Below, piece after piece: positions 21,269-31,216 of a stretch of DNA of 64,000 bases. The translations under genes were made by a program, and so were the position numbers. Numbering within the stretch: the first letter of the stretch is position 1; each line of letters starts with the position of its first letter. Source of the DNA: Albugo candida (lineage: Eukaryota > Oomycota > Peronosporomycetes > Albuginales > Albuginaceae); NCBI GenBank assembly GCA_905220665.1, contig CAJNAR010000144.1, positions 806,001 to 870,000 on the forward strand, read 5' to 3'. The notes below the pieces were generated by a model. That model searched no databases. It saw nothing but the letters and a program-made list of their open reading frames with translations, and had not been told where the DNA came from.

Positions 21269-24208
21269 CTAAAAAATCTCAGAATGGTACTCAAAATTCA
21301 CTTTGGTTTTCTTGGAATGCAATTGATTGTAATGCAGACATTCATCCCGCAATAATCCATTCAGCTTACGAGGACCACAGAAAAATACTCCGATATCAGC
21401 TTCATGTGTCCCTTCCGAGTCATTGCTTCCTACACTATTCAGTTTGCTCGCGTGATGCTGCTTCGCGATCCTTGAAAGCTCCTGCGGCCAATTTGGTCGT
21501 CCAAAATGCGTCATTTGCTTCGTTTCAAGACCTGATATGATGTCTTCGCCTTCCGTTTCGTGTATAAAAGTTTGCACAAATCGCAAAGGAGCAATCACAG
21601 ACTCGCGTTTGATGGGAGAGAAGTAATTGTGAATCTCGAGCCTATTCTCTGTGTCCAAGGCGCTAAGTTGATTCATTGTTTCTCGAAACCACGAAAGACT
21701 CTCCTGTTCTCGAGTCATCCAATAAAAGTAGATTTTTCGGATATTGAATGTTTTAGGGAAGTGAACGTGGTTGCAATTTGGACAGCGATAACCTTCCCAT
21801 TGATAGACAATCGTGCGTAGAATAGAGGCAAATGGGGTCACTCCAATCCCTGCTCCAATAAATACAAGTTCATTGTACTGATAGTATGCTTGAGTGGGAG
21901 CGCCGACCGGGCCATCGATGTAAACGGACGGGTACGGAGATAAACTGTCACTATTAATTTCCATTCGGTGCGTGTCTTGGTCATATTTCGTTCCCGATGG
22001 TGTTGATGGGTGTTTTTGTGATTGCGACTTAAGATTTTGCATCATTTCATATAATGCACCCGTCCAGTCACCAACTTTGTGTATATGCAGACTAAGTGTT
22101 TCGTCATCCGGAGCAGATGAGATGGTGAAAGGATGCCACTCAAACCGAGAAATTGTAGGGATATTGAGGTAGAGGTACATACCTGGCTCGAACCCACGTG
22201 ACTTTCTGAAGGACCGCGGTTTTTGAATGTACAGCGCAACCGTGTCTCGATAAATATTGACATTTAAGATGGTCGTCCGGCCTCCGAATACGTTAGCGAT
22301 GCGATATCGCTTTTCAATGAAGTAGAGAGCACAGGGAAAGCAGATCCATGCAAATGCTTGTGGTGGGGCAATCCAACGGGCAAGATTATGAATCAAGACC
22401 AGTAGTATAAAGGGTATGAGCAGCAAATGTGTGAACCAGAACGCATTGAAAAATTTTCCTTGTCTAACACGCCGATGAGTCATGGGTATCGCAATCATTG
22501 CCAGTAAAATCATTAATAGTCCAGTCCACACAGGAAGGCGCATAGCTAAATCCTCCAACGGTTCATTTCGCAAATAATCTAAATGAGAATAGCGAGATAT
22601 ACGCCACATCTGATCTGAGCATGTTCGAAGCTGATAAATGATAATAAACCAAGCTACGGAATGGCCGGCGGCAGCAAAAAGTAGAACAGAGCCAGCAAGT
22701 TTGTGGAAGGATATGTGTTGATCAACCGGAATACATCGTCTGACCCATCTGAGCTGACGGATGAGTGTGATAAGATTACGGCAGATTGGAAAGAGTACAA
22801 ACATCGTGTTAACCATTACTATTTGAGCAAAACCTTTTGCCACCCGGGCCATGTGATTGACAACAGGGTCGGCTGGGATCATTTTGAATTTGATAAAGAA
22901 TGCAAGAAGCATGATGCCAGTATAAAAAGTCAGAAATCGCATTTCCGGGCCGTACTTTCGAAACCATTTTCGCACACGATAATGCACTGTTTTTTTCTTC
23001 AAGCCGCTTATTGTAGATCGCTCGCCTCGCTCGCCTTCGTGGTCGTCAGACTTTCCTTCTGGTTTTGCACTTGAATTTCCGGGATGCTTGGCATCAAGTA
23101 GTTGACCTCTTTGTGATCGTACACCATCACAGCTAGATCGAGTTCGCAATCCAAATCGACTTTGTTGCTCCTGTTCGGGAACGGAATGAGACTGATTTAT
23201 TGCTTGTTGCTGGAAATTCTGCATGTGGTCTCGATCATGCGGATTTGCTTCCATGAGTCTGCTGAAAGTCGTTTCGTTGTGCACGCCTTTTTCTACCCAA
23301 GAACCAAAAGCCGCTTTGAATTCTTTGAATGTCATTGCATTTGGTAGTATAGTCGTCGTGAAAAATTTGTCAGCTATTTGTCTTATCTCTAATTGACCAA
23401 GGTATTGGACACCATGAGAAACCATATTAGCATCTAGGAAAGCTTCAATTCCTTCTCGTGACAAAACGTTGTCATTATTGACATCCAATGCGTCAAATAA
23501 AAATCTTAGTTTGTGATCATGCTCGAGCGTGGAGCCACGGACAGCATCCAACAGCACTGCCATTGACTCACGAGGAATCTGGCTGCACAGAGTGTTCCGA
23601 AAGTAGCGATGACCATGCGGGCTCCTCGATACCATCAAGCCTTCAAGATTAAACGCAGCTTCAAGTGAGCTGACAGAACGATTGCTAGAATTGTACATTA
23701 TATCCCTAAATGCGGGTGAACGCTCCGAAATCTCACATTGAGGTGTATCTACGGTTTCATGGGACAGCCATTCCTTCAATTGTGATAGGTTGTGTATGTC
23801 TAATCCCAAACTATTCCGGATGACTGATACGTGAGTCTCAGTCGTAACCGTGTCGCTGTACTTGAAATTATTTGACTTCAAAGCCTTGACGGGTGTTCGC
23901 AAAGTTGTATAACAGGATCTGTTGGAAGACTCTGGGGCGTCGGCCTCACGATGTAGGTTCTCTTTGGACTGCTCACCCCGAAATGGCTGTGAAGGCTGAA
24001 CAGTAAGCAATTTGTCCAAGCGAATCGAAGAAGTCGATATTGAAATGATCTTCCGCGACGTTGTAGCAATAAATTCTTTCTTTGATTCAAGGGCATTTGG
24101 CTGCACATTATTATTTTCGTCGCTATGCGTAGGATGATATGTACACTTGGAAAATGTTTTTGCGAAAGATAAGCTCATGTTGTCCATTTTGGGACTCAAA
24201 GCGTTCAT
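21269..24208 (-). CDS. NADPH oxidase (respiratory burst oxidase) with EF-hand N-terminus
   Basis: A single exon encodes 979 residues. An N-terminal extension of about 230 residues precedes an EF-hand (DVNNDNVLSREGIEAFL) near 240-255 and a second, degenerate one. About six membrane segments follow, with the two haem-ligating histidine pairs: HKLAGSVLLFAAAGH at 502/516 and THLLLIPFILLVLIH near 594/607. The FAD site reads HPFTISSAP, near 695-700. NADPH-binding motifs follow (GPVGAP, FIGAGIGVTPFASIL, then FFCGPRKLN), and the chain ends in phenylalanine as NOX enzymes do. It moves electrons from cytosolic NADPH across the membrane to oxygen, making superoxide, and the EF-hands imply calcium control. 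Single-exon structure is unusual for NOX genes in other lineages. Confidence 0.95.
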   Translation of the reverse strand: MNALSPKMDNMSLSFAKTFSKCTYHPTHSDENNNVQPNALESKKEFIATTSRKIISISTSSIRLDKLLTVQPSQPFRGEQSKENLHREADAPESSNRSCYTTLRTPVKALKSNNFKYSDTVTTETHVSVIRNSLGLDIHNLSQLKEWLSHETVDTPQCEISERSPAFRDIMYNSSNRSVSSLEAAFNLEGLMVSRSPHGHRYFRNTLCSQIPRESMAVLLDAVRGSTLEHDHKLRFLFDALDVNNDNVLSREGIEAFLDANMVSHGVQYLGQLEIRQIADKFFTTTILPNAMTFKEFKAAFGSWVEKGVHNETTFSRLMEANPHDRDHMQNFQQQAINQSHSVPEQEQQSRFGLRTRSSCDGVRSQRGQLLDAKHPGNSSAKPEGKSDDHEGERGERSTISGLKKKTVHYRVRKWFRKYGPEMRFLTFYTGIMLLAFFIKFKMIPADPVVNHMARVAKGFAQIVMVNTMFVLFPICRNLITLIRQLRWVRRCIPVDQHISFHKLAGSVLLFAAAGHSVAWFIIIYQLRTCSDQMWRISRYSHLDYLRNEPLEDLAMRLPVWTGLLMILLAMIAIPMTHRRVRQGKFFNAFWFTHLLLIPFILLVLIHNLARWIAPPQAFAWICFPCALYFIEKRYRIANVFGGRTTILNVNIYRDTVALYIQKPRSFRKSRGFEPGMYLYLNIPTISRFEWHPFTISSAPDDETLSLHIHKVGDWTGALYEMMQNLKSQSQKHPSTPSGTKYDQDTHRMEINSDSLSPYPSVYIDGPVGAPTQAYYQYNELVFIGAGIGVTPFASILRTIVYQWEGYRCPNCNHVHFPKTFNIRKIYFYWMTREQESLSWFRETMNQLSALDTENRLEIHNYFSPIKRESVIAPLRFVQTFIHETEGEDIISGLETKQMTHFGRPNWPQELSRIAKQHHASKLNSVGSNDSEGTHEADIGVFFCGPRKLNGLLRDECLHYNQLHSKKTKVNFEYHSEIF

Positions 24209-24594
24209 CCTAATGCCTCAGACACTGAAAAAGAAACTGACCCTCAAGTACGATCCATTGACACGAAACTCATGCGTCAGGCCGTTTCGCTTTTCAAAAC
24301 AAGGTTAGTTTTCTCCAATAAACAAATTTAGTCGAAAGATCTGATTTTGATTATGCTGTGCGCCATTTTGTCCGTTTTACTGTTGGCTAGAAAAAGAAGT
24401 TAAATCAAAAAGCACAATCGCACTGACATTGAATTATTTCAAAGCATGGAAGGTGGTCATAATGGGCTATCATAATCGGACGTTCTGATTTTGTGGGCGT
24501 CTGGTTACCTATAAATATCCCCTTTTCCTACTACTGTAGGCGGATGCATCCGGGTCAAAGTCAGTCCGGGAACATTACGACCAATCAATTCTAG
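24209..24594. promoter_or_regulatory. Divergent promoter region between NADPH oxidase and HemK genes
   Basis: This 386-base stretch separates two divergent start codons. It is AT-rich with no open frame of note. TCAATTCT about 10 bases before the methyltransferase ATG resembles the TCAYTTYY initiator imperfectly. No other element was recognised. Confidence 0.3.
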
Positions 24595-25733
24595 ATGCTG
24601 ACACACTGCAGCCGGTCTTGTAGACTAAAAGCATCTACCAACCGCATCTGTTTTCATTCGCGAGTTGTTTCGAGTGTGTTGAGTGATTCAAAGCTGATTT
24701 TACAAAAAGAAGGAAGAAATACAAATGACGCGAAAATTCTGCTGGCTAGTGCTCTACGTCCAGCTGTAACACCCAGCAACAGTCTGTTTCTTCAATTGGA
24801 CCGCGAGGTAGTTGAGAGCACATTTCTGACGTAGAATATTATTGACATGCTGATATGAGCAAAATGTTGAAAAGGTGACCGATGATGAGTATACGACATT
24901 CAGATCAAGTATCCGACGCCGCTGCAAAGGCGAACCGATCGCTTATATAACCGGGACAAAAGAATTTTGGTCGATGGAATTCCGAGTTAATTCTAATACT
25001 CTCATCCCTCGTGCAGACAGCGAAGTATTGGTCGAAGCAATTGCGGTACGAGGATGTTCATCGCTGACAGCGCCTTGCACACACTGATCTTACGCGAGCA
25101 TGTTTTCGACAGGAAGAATACCCGAAAGACGCGAAACTCCGGTTTTTAGATATTGGAACAGGCTCTGCTTGCTTACTGTTGTCCGCTCTGTCCGAATATC
25201 CCCGTGCAAGTGGCCTAGGAATTGACATTTGCAGCAAGGCAATTGACATCGCACGTGAGAATGCCAAACATCATTCTCTTACGAACCGTTGTGATTTCGT
25301 AAAGTTTGATTTACGAGGTATCCAAGCATTGACTCCAGTGGGATTCCATGAGTTTTTTCCGCTGGCTCCGTTCGATGTTATTCTGTTCAATCCTCCGTAC
25401 ATCCCGCAATCTGAACGTTGCATGGTCGATGAAGAGGTTTTGATGCACGAGCCTCATTTGGCGCTATTTCCATCCTCGGATGACGTTCATCATGATCTTG
25501 GTTTGAAACTATATGAAAGCCTTCAGTGTGTTGCATTACGCTTGCTTGGCATATCACATAATTCAAAGGAAACCACAACTTCGTATAAGCGAACACTTTG
25601 CATGGAAATTGGCTCTCGAAAACAGGCGGAAGCTGTCAGAGCGCTTTTTGCGCATTTGGAACCCAAATTACAATTTAAGAAAACCCTTTTTGATATAGAA
25701 AACCGCCATCGAGGTATTTTATTCACTACTTAG
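24595..25733 (+). CDS. HEMK1: HemK/PrmC-type protein-(glutamine-N5) methyltransferase, probably mitochondrial
   Basis: Three exons (24595-24807, 24875-25045, 25113-25733) with two 67-nt introns give 334 residues. The helical N-domain (DAKILLASAL), the GEPIAYITGTKEFW turn and LIPRADSEVLVE match PrmC. The methyltransferase core shows FLDIGTGSACLLL (SAM-binding motif I), an LGIDICSKAI acidic strand and the catalytic NPPY motif (FNPPYIP). These enzymes methylate the glutamine of the GGQ motif in release factors. The first 40 residues carry many Arg and Ser and no acidic residue before residue 31 (MLTHCSRSCRLK...), like a mitochondrial presequence. It therefore probably acts on the mitochondrial release factor rather than eRF1, although the targeting is inferred. 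Confidence 0.9.
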
Positions 25734-25759
25734 TCATCTAGCGAGATAGCTTGATATAA

Positions 25760-26982
25760 ATGAAGGAAGCATATCTGACCCGTCAGGAAGATCTTTTACG
25801 TCAAAATGAAGCTGTTGATAAGAAAGTGACTGAGCTTGAGAATCGACAATCACAGCATTCAGCAACATTTCCTACTGAGACACTGTCGACCTTTTTTGAA
25901 GAATGCGAGGAAGAGGACTCTAATCAGTATCAATCTCAAGAAGAAACAGCCGAAAGCTATGATATGTCCAGATTGAGTGTGAAAGATCAATATAAACCGA
26001 ATTTAGAGCGGAAAGTGAACACAAAACACATTGATCGTCGCTCAGAGTCGCGTTCAGCGAAAGTAAGGGTAAAGGCTGAACAGCCCGGGTCGATAGGCAA
26101 CAATTCTGATATCGAGAGTACGCTTGAGCTTGCTTCACCGAAAGGATTGGGATTCGAAGCCACTGTCCGTTATCAAAAAGCTCGACTACGTGTGTTGAAA
26201 GACGATCTCGATGCGACTAATGCCCAAGTTGAGGAACTCGTAAGGCTGCTTGTTAACTCCTTACCAGTCTGATCAATACTACATCATCTGATTAGCGTAC
26301 AACAAATGATACACAGAAGTCCAAGATGGAAGAACTCAGCAACGAGAACGCTGTGACAAATAAGAAGCATCAGCACACCCTACAGCTTCTTACCAAACAA
26401 AAAGAACTTACGTATTTCAAACGCCTTCACCTGGTAGCAGTTAGGTGCTGATTCCTTGCTCCAGGTCCGCGCTAGAAAAGCAACAAAGCATATTAGAGGC
26501 GCAATTGCAGGCTAGTAAAGCTAAGATTGAAGAGATGGAGACTGCACAGAAGCAATCCGCTTCTCAATCGAGGTCTAAGGAAGTTCGTCTGAATCGAGCA
26601 CTCGAGGAACTAGAGAAAGTCAAATCACAATTGCAGCAGGAGCGTCAAGTCCCCAGCGAAGCTACTGTTCCAAAAAGCGAATACGATAAATTGATAAAAG
26701 AGTGCAGAATTTTGGACAAGCAAAAGGTGTAAAAGGTGTGAAGTGTTTCGTCCGCACAGGTCTTTCCTCATCCTTTATTTCACTCATAGTCGGAGCTTCT
26801 TGTCGTATTCAAGAAGCAAATGAAATTAATTGACCTACTAAAACGGCAGCGAATTCACATGGAGGTAAAAAAGGTTTATGAGCAATAATGTCAGCTTGTT
26901 TGACAGGTACTCCTCACAGGCCGCGAAAATGTTATCGTTCACCGAGGAAGAATTCAGCAGAATTTTAGAATCAGAAAATTAA
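25760..26982 (+). CDS. TEX9: TEX9-like coiled-coil protein
   Basis: Five exons (25760-26239, 26296-26411, 26465-26726, 26790-26864, 26920-26982) give 331 residues; human TEX9 has about 390. Matches to the family run in order: ATVRYQKARLRVLKDDLD, then SASQSRSKEVRLNRALEELE. These are followed by FKKQMKLIDLLKRQRIHMEA and the C-terminal AAKMLSFTEEEFSRILE. All introns are 53-63 nt and phases agree. The protein is almost entirely coiled coil. TEX9 homologues occur mainly in organisms that build cilia or flagella and are linked to centriolar satellites in animals. Its presence fits an organism with flagellated zoospores. It starts only 27 bases after the methyltransferase stop codon. Confidence 0.9.
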
Positions 26983-27180
26983 TATTGATACTGTACAACG
27001 CCTATAATGTTTCGTACTTTTAAGAGCAGACGTAGTAAGCGATGATCCTGAAAGGGTACGTTGCTTTCCGTTTCGTCTACCCTGCGCGACCTTCGTGCTG
27101 GCAAGGATTGATAGCACGCACATACAGTTGGAGGCTGGCATTCACTTGTAAGGCCTTATATTACATCTTACCTGTTGATT

Positions 27181-28330
27181 ATGGCGGCGCGAGATATCGA
27201 TGGTTTATTGGAGAAGCTCACAAAAATCAACGCTGAGATGGGAGGCGATGAGAGCAAGAAAAAAAAAGGAAAGGGTACCTCGGATCGATTTGAGGAGCTG
27301 AAAACGAAAATAGGGGAAAGGCTGCATCGTCTCAAGGCTGTAGGTCATCACAGCGCAATGCTTACACATCCATTTGTCATCTAGCAACCGTGTTTTTGCA
27401 ATAGAATCTACAAGAATCGGAACCACAGATAAGGCGTAATAAGCATCCGAGGGAAGTCATCAGACGTCAACAAGAAATTCGTGAAGATATCCGTACTGTG
27501 ACGGAAGATATACATGAGCTGAAAATGAGTCATGACCAAGAAGCTAAGAAGAAAAAGGTTTTTCATTGCTTCTGACATATGAACTCATGCTGAGCGAACT
27601 ATGTAGTCTAAATTCACACCATTGGAGTTATCCATGCGAAAGGAGTACATCGAACAATACACTGCAGAATTAGTCACTATCAGAGATATGGCAGCGCAAA
27701 CGTACGCACGGAGTAATGCAATGGCTGTTGGGTACGGAGAAGATGGCATACCTTCAGCAATAGGTACTTTTGAAAATGGAGCTTTTTTTGCCAAGCATCA
27801 GACCGCAGCGGAATACGTCTTGAGCGGTGGAGGAGATGGGAAGGAAGTGGCCGGAGTCACACGACGAGCAGAGGAAGTCACTGGTGAACAAGAAGCAACA
27901 CTTCAGCAGATTAAGAACAACGACCAGCGATTCGTAAGCGATAATGTGCGCTTCTGTTCATTTCATAGTCATCATTGTGATGTCTATAGGATCAAATAAT
28001 CGACCAGATAGGTACTGGTGTGCAAGAACTTGGTCAGCTAGCCAGAGGATTAAATGAAGAGTTGCAGCAGCAAAGCATCATGATCGATGGATTAGATGAG
28101 AGAATTGATACCACGCAGGCTCACGGTACATAGTAGCTGTCTTTCTCAATACAAAGGATTCTCAGCAATATTTCATGCTTCTATGAGTAGTGGAATCGGT
28201 CAACCAAAAAATGAAGAAAACGTTGGAAACCTTAGCTCGAAGTCCCGATAAATGCATGATGGATATGATTTGTTTAATCTTGCTGCTTGGTATCTTGACG
28301 GTTGTATATAACATGTTTATCAAAAAATAA
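27181..28330 (+). CDS. Qc-SNARE, SYP7/syntaxin-like
   Basis: Five exons (27181-27339, 27405-27557, 27607-27933, 27990-28125, 28191-28330) encode 304 residues. An N-terminal charged helical region (RFEELKTKIGERLHRLK) is followed by a linker. A SNARE motif then runs through EQEATLQQIKNNDQRFDQIIDQIGTGV to LNEELQQQSIMIDGLDERID, with glutamine at the expected zero layer. A single C-terminal membrane anchor (MICLILLLGILTVVYNMFI) ends the chain with two lysines. This layout matches plant SYP7-type Qc-SNAREs, which act at the ER and plasma membrane. The last acceptor could be TAG at 28190 or the in-frame GAG two bases earlier in the same reading; I used TAG. Confidence 0.88.
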
Positions 28331-28393
28331 GCGATTTTTTATGAACGATCTTTCTTGTCTACGAGTACCTGTAAGGCTAAAGCGTACGCTGTA

Positions 28394-29030
28394 TCAAGAC
28401 TGAGGACCGTAGATGGAAGGACGAGGTGGAAGCAAATTTCGTGGAGGTAGTCCTCGTGGATAACCTAGAAAAGCTAATGTGAGAAAATATACAACGAATG
28501 AAGAAATAGTGATAACAAACTTTGCATTGGTGGTGGTGGACGCATCAAACTGGGTGGACCACCGGGTGGTGGCATCATCCCTCGCGGTGGCGGTCCGCGT
28601 CCTGGAATCATTCCAGGACGGAGCGGAGTTGGTATTCCAAGTGAAGGACCACGTAACCAAGCGCCAGCTATTGACATCACACTATTAAACGATGTAACAT
28701 GCTATCTTTCTCGCCAGAGTGTCAACTTACGTGCCATGAGCATTGCCACACTGCCACCAGTATTCAGTATTGTTTGATTCGCTAACAACTAGTATTTGTA
28801 TAAAGACATGAGAACAATTTTGAATCAAGCACACAAAAGCACCTGTTCGTAATACAATTTGACATTCTCACGATGTTTCCATCCCCGATTGTGTTGCTTC
28901 CTACCAGCTTGCTACATATGACATCCAACATACATTATGTATCTACGACATGTTCATAAATCCTGAAAAATGACTGCACCGAATCATGCGTCAGATACGT
29001 ATCACAATAATCGCAATAATATCGCGGCAT
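28394..29030 (-). CDS. SNRPC: U1 small nuclear ribonucleoprotein C
   Basis: Five small exons on the minus strand (29030-28980, 28911-28843, 28788-28731, 28667-28521, 28473-28394) give 134 residues. The first two exons form the complete U1-C zinc finger: [17 protein letters not shown] joined in phase to [21 protein letters not shown]. This supplies the CxxC and HxxxxxH ligands. The remaining exons give a Pro/Gly/Met-rich tail ([20 protein letters not shown]), as in other U1-C proteins. Introns are 47-68 nt. U1-C stabilises pairing between U1 snRNA and the 5' splice site. The gene fills the 750 bases between two plus-strand genes, and its exons are individually too short to stand out as open frames. 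Confidence 0.93.
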
Positions 29031-29105
29031 AATGCTCCACGACAGGCACTACCGTAAACTTCAAATCTTCTACTCCCTTCTGGCGTGCATCTAATCCACA
29101 CACTG

Positions 29106-30050
29106 ATGATGAATATTTCAGACAATAAAGAATGGTTTACAGAGACCGAGGCACTATGGCCAGGACAACAATTCTCCTTGAAAATAGAAGAAGTGCTGTA
29201 TCAAGGGAAATCTGACTTCCAAGACATCATGGTGTTCAAGTCTAGCACATACGGTAACGTTTTGGTATTGGATGGGGTCATCCAGGCTACTGAACGAGAC
29301 GAGTTTGCGTATCAGGAAATGATCACACATCTTCCAATGTTTGCACATGCAAAGCCAAAGAATGTTTTAATTGTGGGTGGAGGTGATGGTGGAGTTTTAC
29401 GTGAAGTGGCCAAACACAATTGCGTGGAGCGGATCGTAATGTGTGAAATCGATCCAAAAGTCTGTGAAGTATCAAAAAAATTCTTTGCAACATCGCTTGC
29501 TGTTGCTTTCAACGATACAAGATTACACTTGGTACATGCTGATGCAGCAAAGTATTTGAAAGATGAAAACACTGAGAAATTTGATGTGGTTATCGTTGAC
29601 TCATCTGATCCGATCGGTCCAGCCCAAGTCTTGTTCCAAACTGAATTCTATCAACATATGCGTGATGCACTGGCTGCCGACGGTATCATTTGCACCCAAG
29701 GAGAATGTGTATGGCTACATCTAGACTTGATCAAGACCGTGATGAGCGAATGCAATTTACTTTTTCCGACTGTGCGTTATGCCTACACCACTATACCTAC
29801 GTACCCATCAGGCCAAATTGGGTTCATCGTTTGCTCCAACGAGAAAACCGGTGCGTTCACGTTTACTTTTCCACACTCTACTCGGAATTTTGTTTGATTT
29901 TGTATCACATTAGATGTGCGAGAGCCCAAACGTAGGCCAACATTGGAGACGGAAAATACTCTACGCTATTACTCACCCTCGGTGCACCACGGAGCCTTCA
30001 TTTTACCCGCGTTTGCTGAGCGCGCTCTGAAAGAAGTGCAAAAGGAGTAG
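29106..30050 (+). CDS. SPDS: Spermidine synthase
   Basis: Two exons (29106-29850 and 29914-30050) with a 63-nt intron give 293 residues, the normal length. The N-terminal strand domain carries EWFTE and SDFQDIMVFKS. It is followed by LVLDGVIQ, DEFAYQEMITHLP and the nucleotide-fold signature VLIVGGGDGGVLREVAKH. Catalytic and substrate residues appear in DSSDPIGPAQVLF and QGECVWLHL. The second exon supplies the conserved C-terminus (LRYYSPSVHHGAFILPAFA). The enzyme transfers an aminopropyl group from decarboxylated S-adenosylmethionine to putrescine. A GTG upstream at 29085 is not needed; paired ATGs at 29106 and 29109 are good starts. Confidence 0.95.
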
Positions 30051-30188
30051 TTTCGTCAGACCGTAGAAGGGATCGGCCGGAGCGAAACAAGTTATACAAC
30101 AGAGCAACCGTTTTGAATAATGTGTGCTTTTCATTGTTCATTTAATGGGACCTCGAATCAGACATGGAACAATATCCTGCTCCGATTT

Positions 30189-30782
30189 CTAAAATTGGCG
30201 AAACTGCTTCCTCACATTGATGGGCTTGGTTTCCGAGGCTGGAAAAACTTCCAGTACGTTGAAACGCACCGTTTTGGCAAGTGGACGACATTGGCCGATG
30301 GTGACCACATCTCCCTCCTTGACACGGAAGCAAGGTGATACGTGTGCCGCAACATTCTTGTGACGTTTCTCAAAACGCTTGTACTTCTTTACGTAGTGCA
30401 AGTAATCCCGACGAACGATGATTGTTCGCTTCATTTTCGTGGATAGCACGACACCTTTCAGAATTCGGCCTCGAATCGAAACGTTGGAGGTGAATGGACA
30501 CTTTTTGTCGATATATTGTCCCTCAATCGCTGCTTTTGGTGTTTTAAAACCAAGCCCAATGTCTTTGTACTTGCGAGGTCCTTTCTTCTTGTTCGCATAT
30601 TTTTTGCTTGCAAGAAAAACTCCTTCTTGTTTTTGAAATGCTTTCTCCGTCTACAAAAAAAAACTCTATTAGTACTCCATTGAAAGCTTCTCTCATAATT
30701 ATCGATGATGGGATCGCGCAAGCACACAGACATCAGCTTGCATTGAGACCGCCTTTGACAGATCACAGCCTTGGTGAGCCAT
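30189..30782 (-). CDS. RPS11: 40S ribosomal protein S11 (uS17)
   Basis: The main exon (30650-30189) encodes [40 protein letters not shown] and [20 protein letters not shown]. It continues with [16 protein letters not shown] and [13 protein letters not shown], all diagnostic of eukaryotic uS17. The first exon is inferred: ATG at 30782 opens eleven codons to a GTCTCA donor at 30749. The 99-nt intron contains TACTAAT and a poly-T tract before TAG. Together they give 164 residues; human RPS11 has 158. Splitting a ribosomal protein gene just after the start codon is common in eukaryotes. The exact first exon is less certain than the rest. Confidence 0.92.
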
Positions 30783-31216
30783 CACCTCACCAACTAGCGT
30801 CCTGTCATTATTTTCTGCGTTAATTACCAGAGGTTTTCACACAAGATTGTGACAGGTCAATGCGCTTTGACAAGCTGTAAACATGTATGCATGCATCATG
30901 CTGCAAGAGTCTAATATTTCCAGTAGGACTCTACCTGATCGATATGTTCCATGATGCACCTAGTACAATTGTAAGTGAGCTTCTAGAGCCAATCAAAAAA
31001 AACGCAGTGTTTCAAACGCGTTTGATACGATTCATTCTCATTGAGGTAAAATACATTACATTTCTGACTGGTACTAATTTGATGTTGAGTCTACCTCATA
31101 ACGTCAAGCTGACTGTCAAATCATCCAATCAAAAAAAGATGTCAGATACTCGAACGCCTTGAGGCAAAACAAGAGGCGTGTACTGCATCTTATTACATAT
31201 CAAGCTCTCTGTTGTA
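30783..31216. promoter_or_regulatory. Divergent promoter region between RPS11 and kinesin
   Basis: This 434-base stretch separates the two divergent start codons. A plus-strand frame of 91 codons at 30887-31162 begins without an ATG at its listed end and has no recognisable domain; I treat it as chance. No specific element was identified. Confidence 0.3.

Noticed and set aside
28394..28680. Minus-strand proline-rich pieces first read as an SmB tail
   Set aside because: No Sm fold lies upstream, whereas the U1-C finger joins in phase.
28479..28790. Plus-strand Gly-rich open frames suggesting an Sm/LSM-type or RG-rich protein
   Set aside because: The minus strand splices into a complete U1-C with zinc finger; the plus frames are the antisense shadow of its proline-rich tail.
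30887..31162. 91-codon plus-strand frame before the kinesin
   Set aside because: No ATG at its start, no domain, and it lies in a divergent promoter region.
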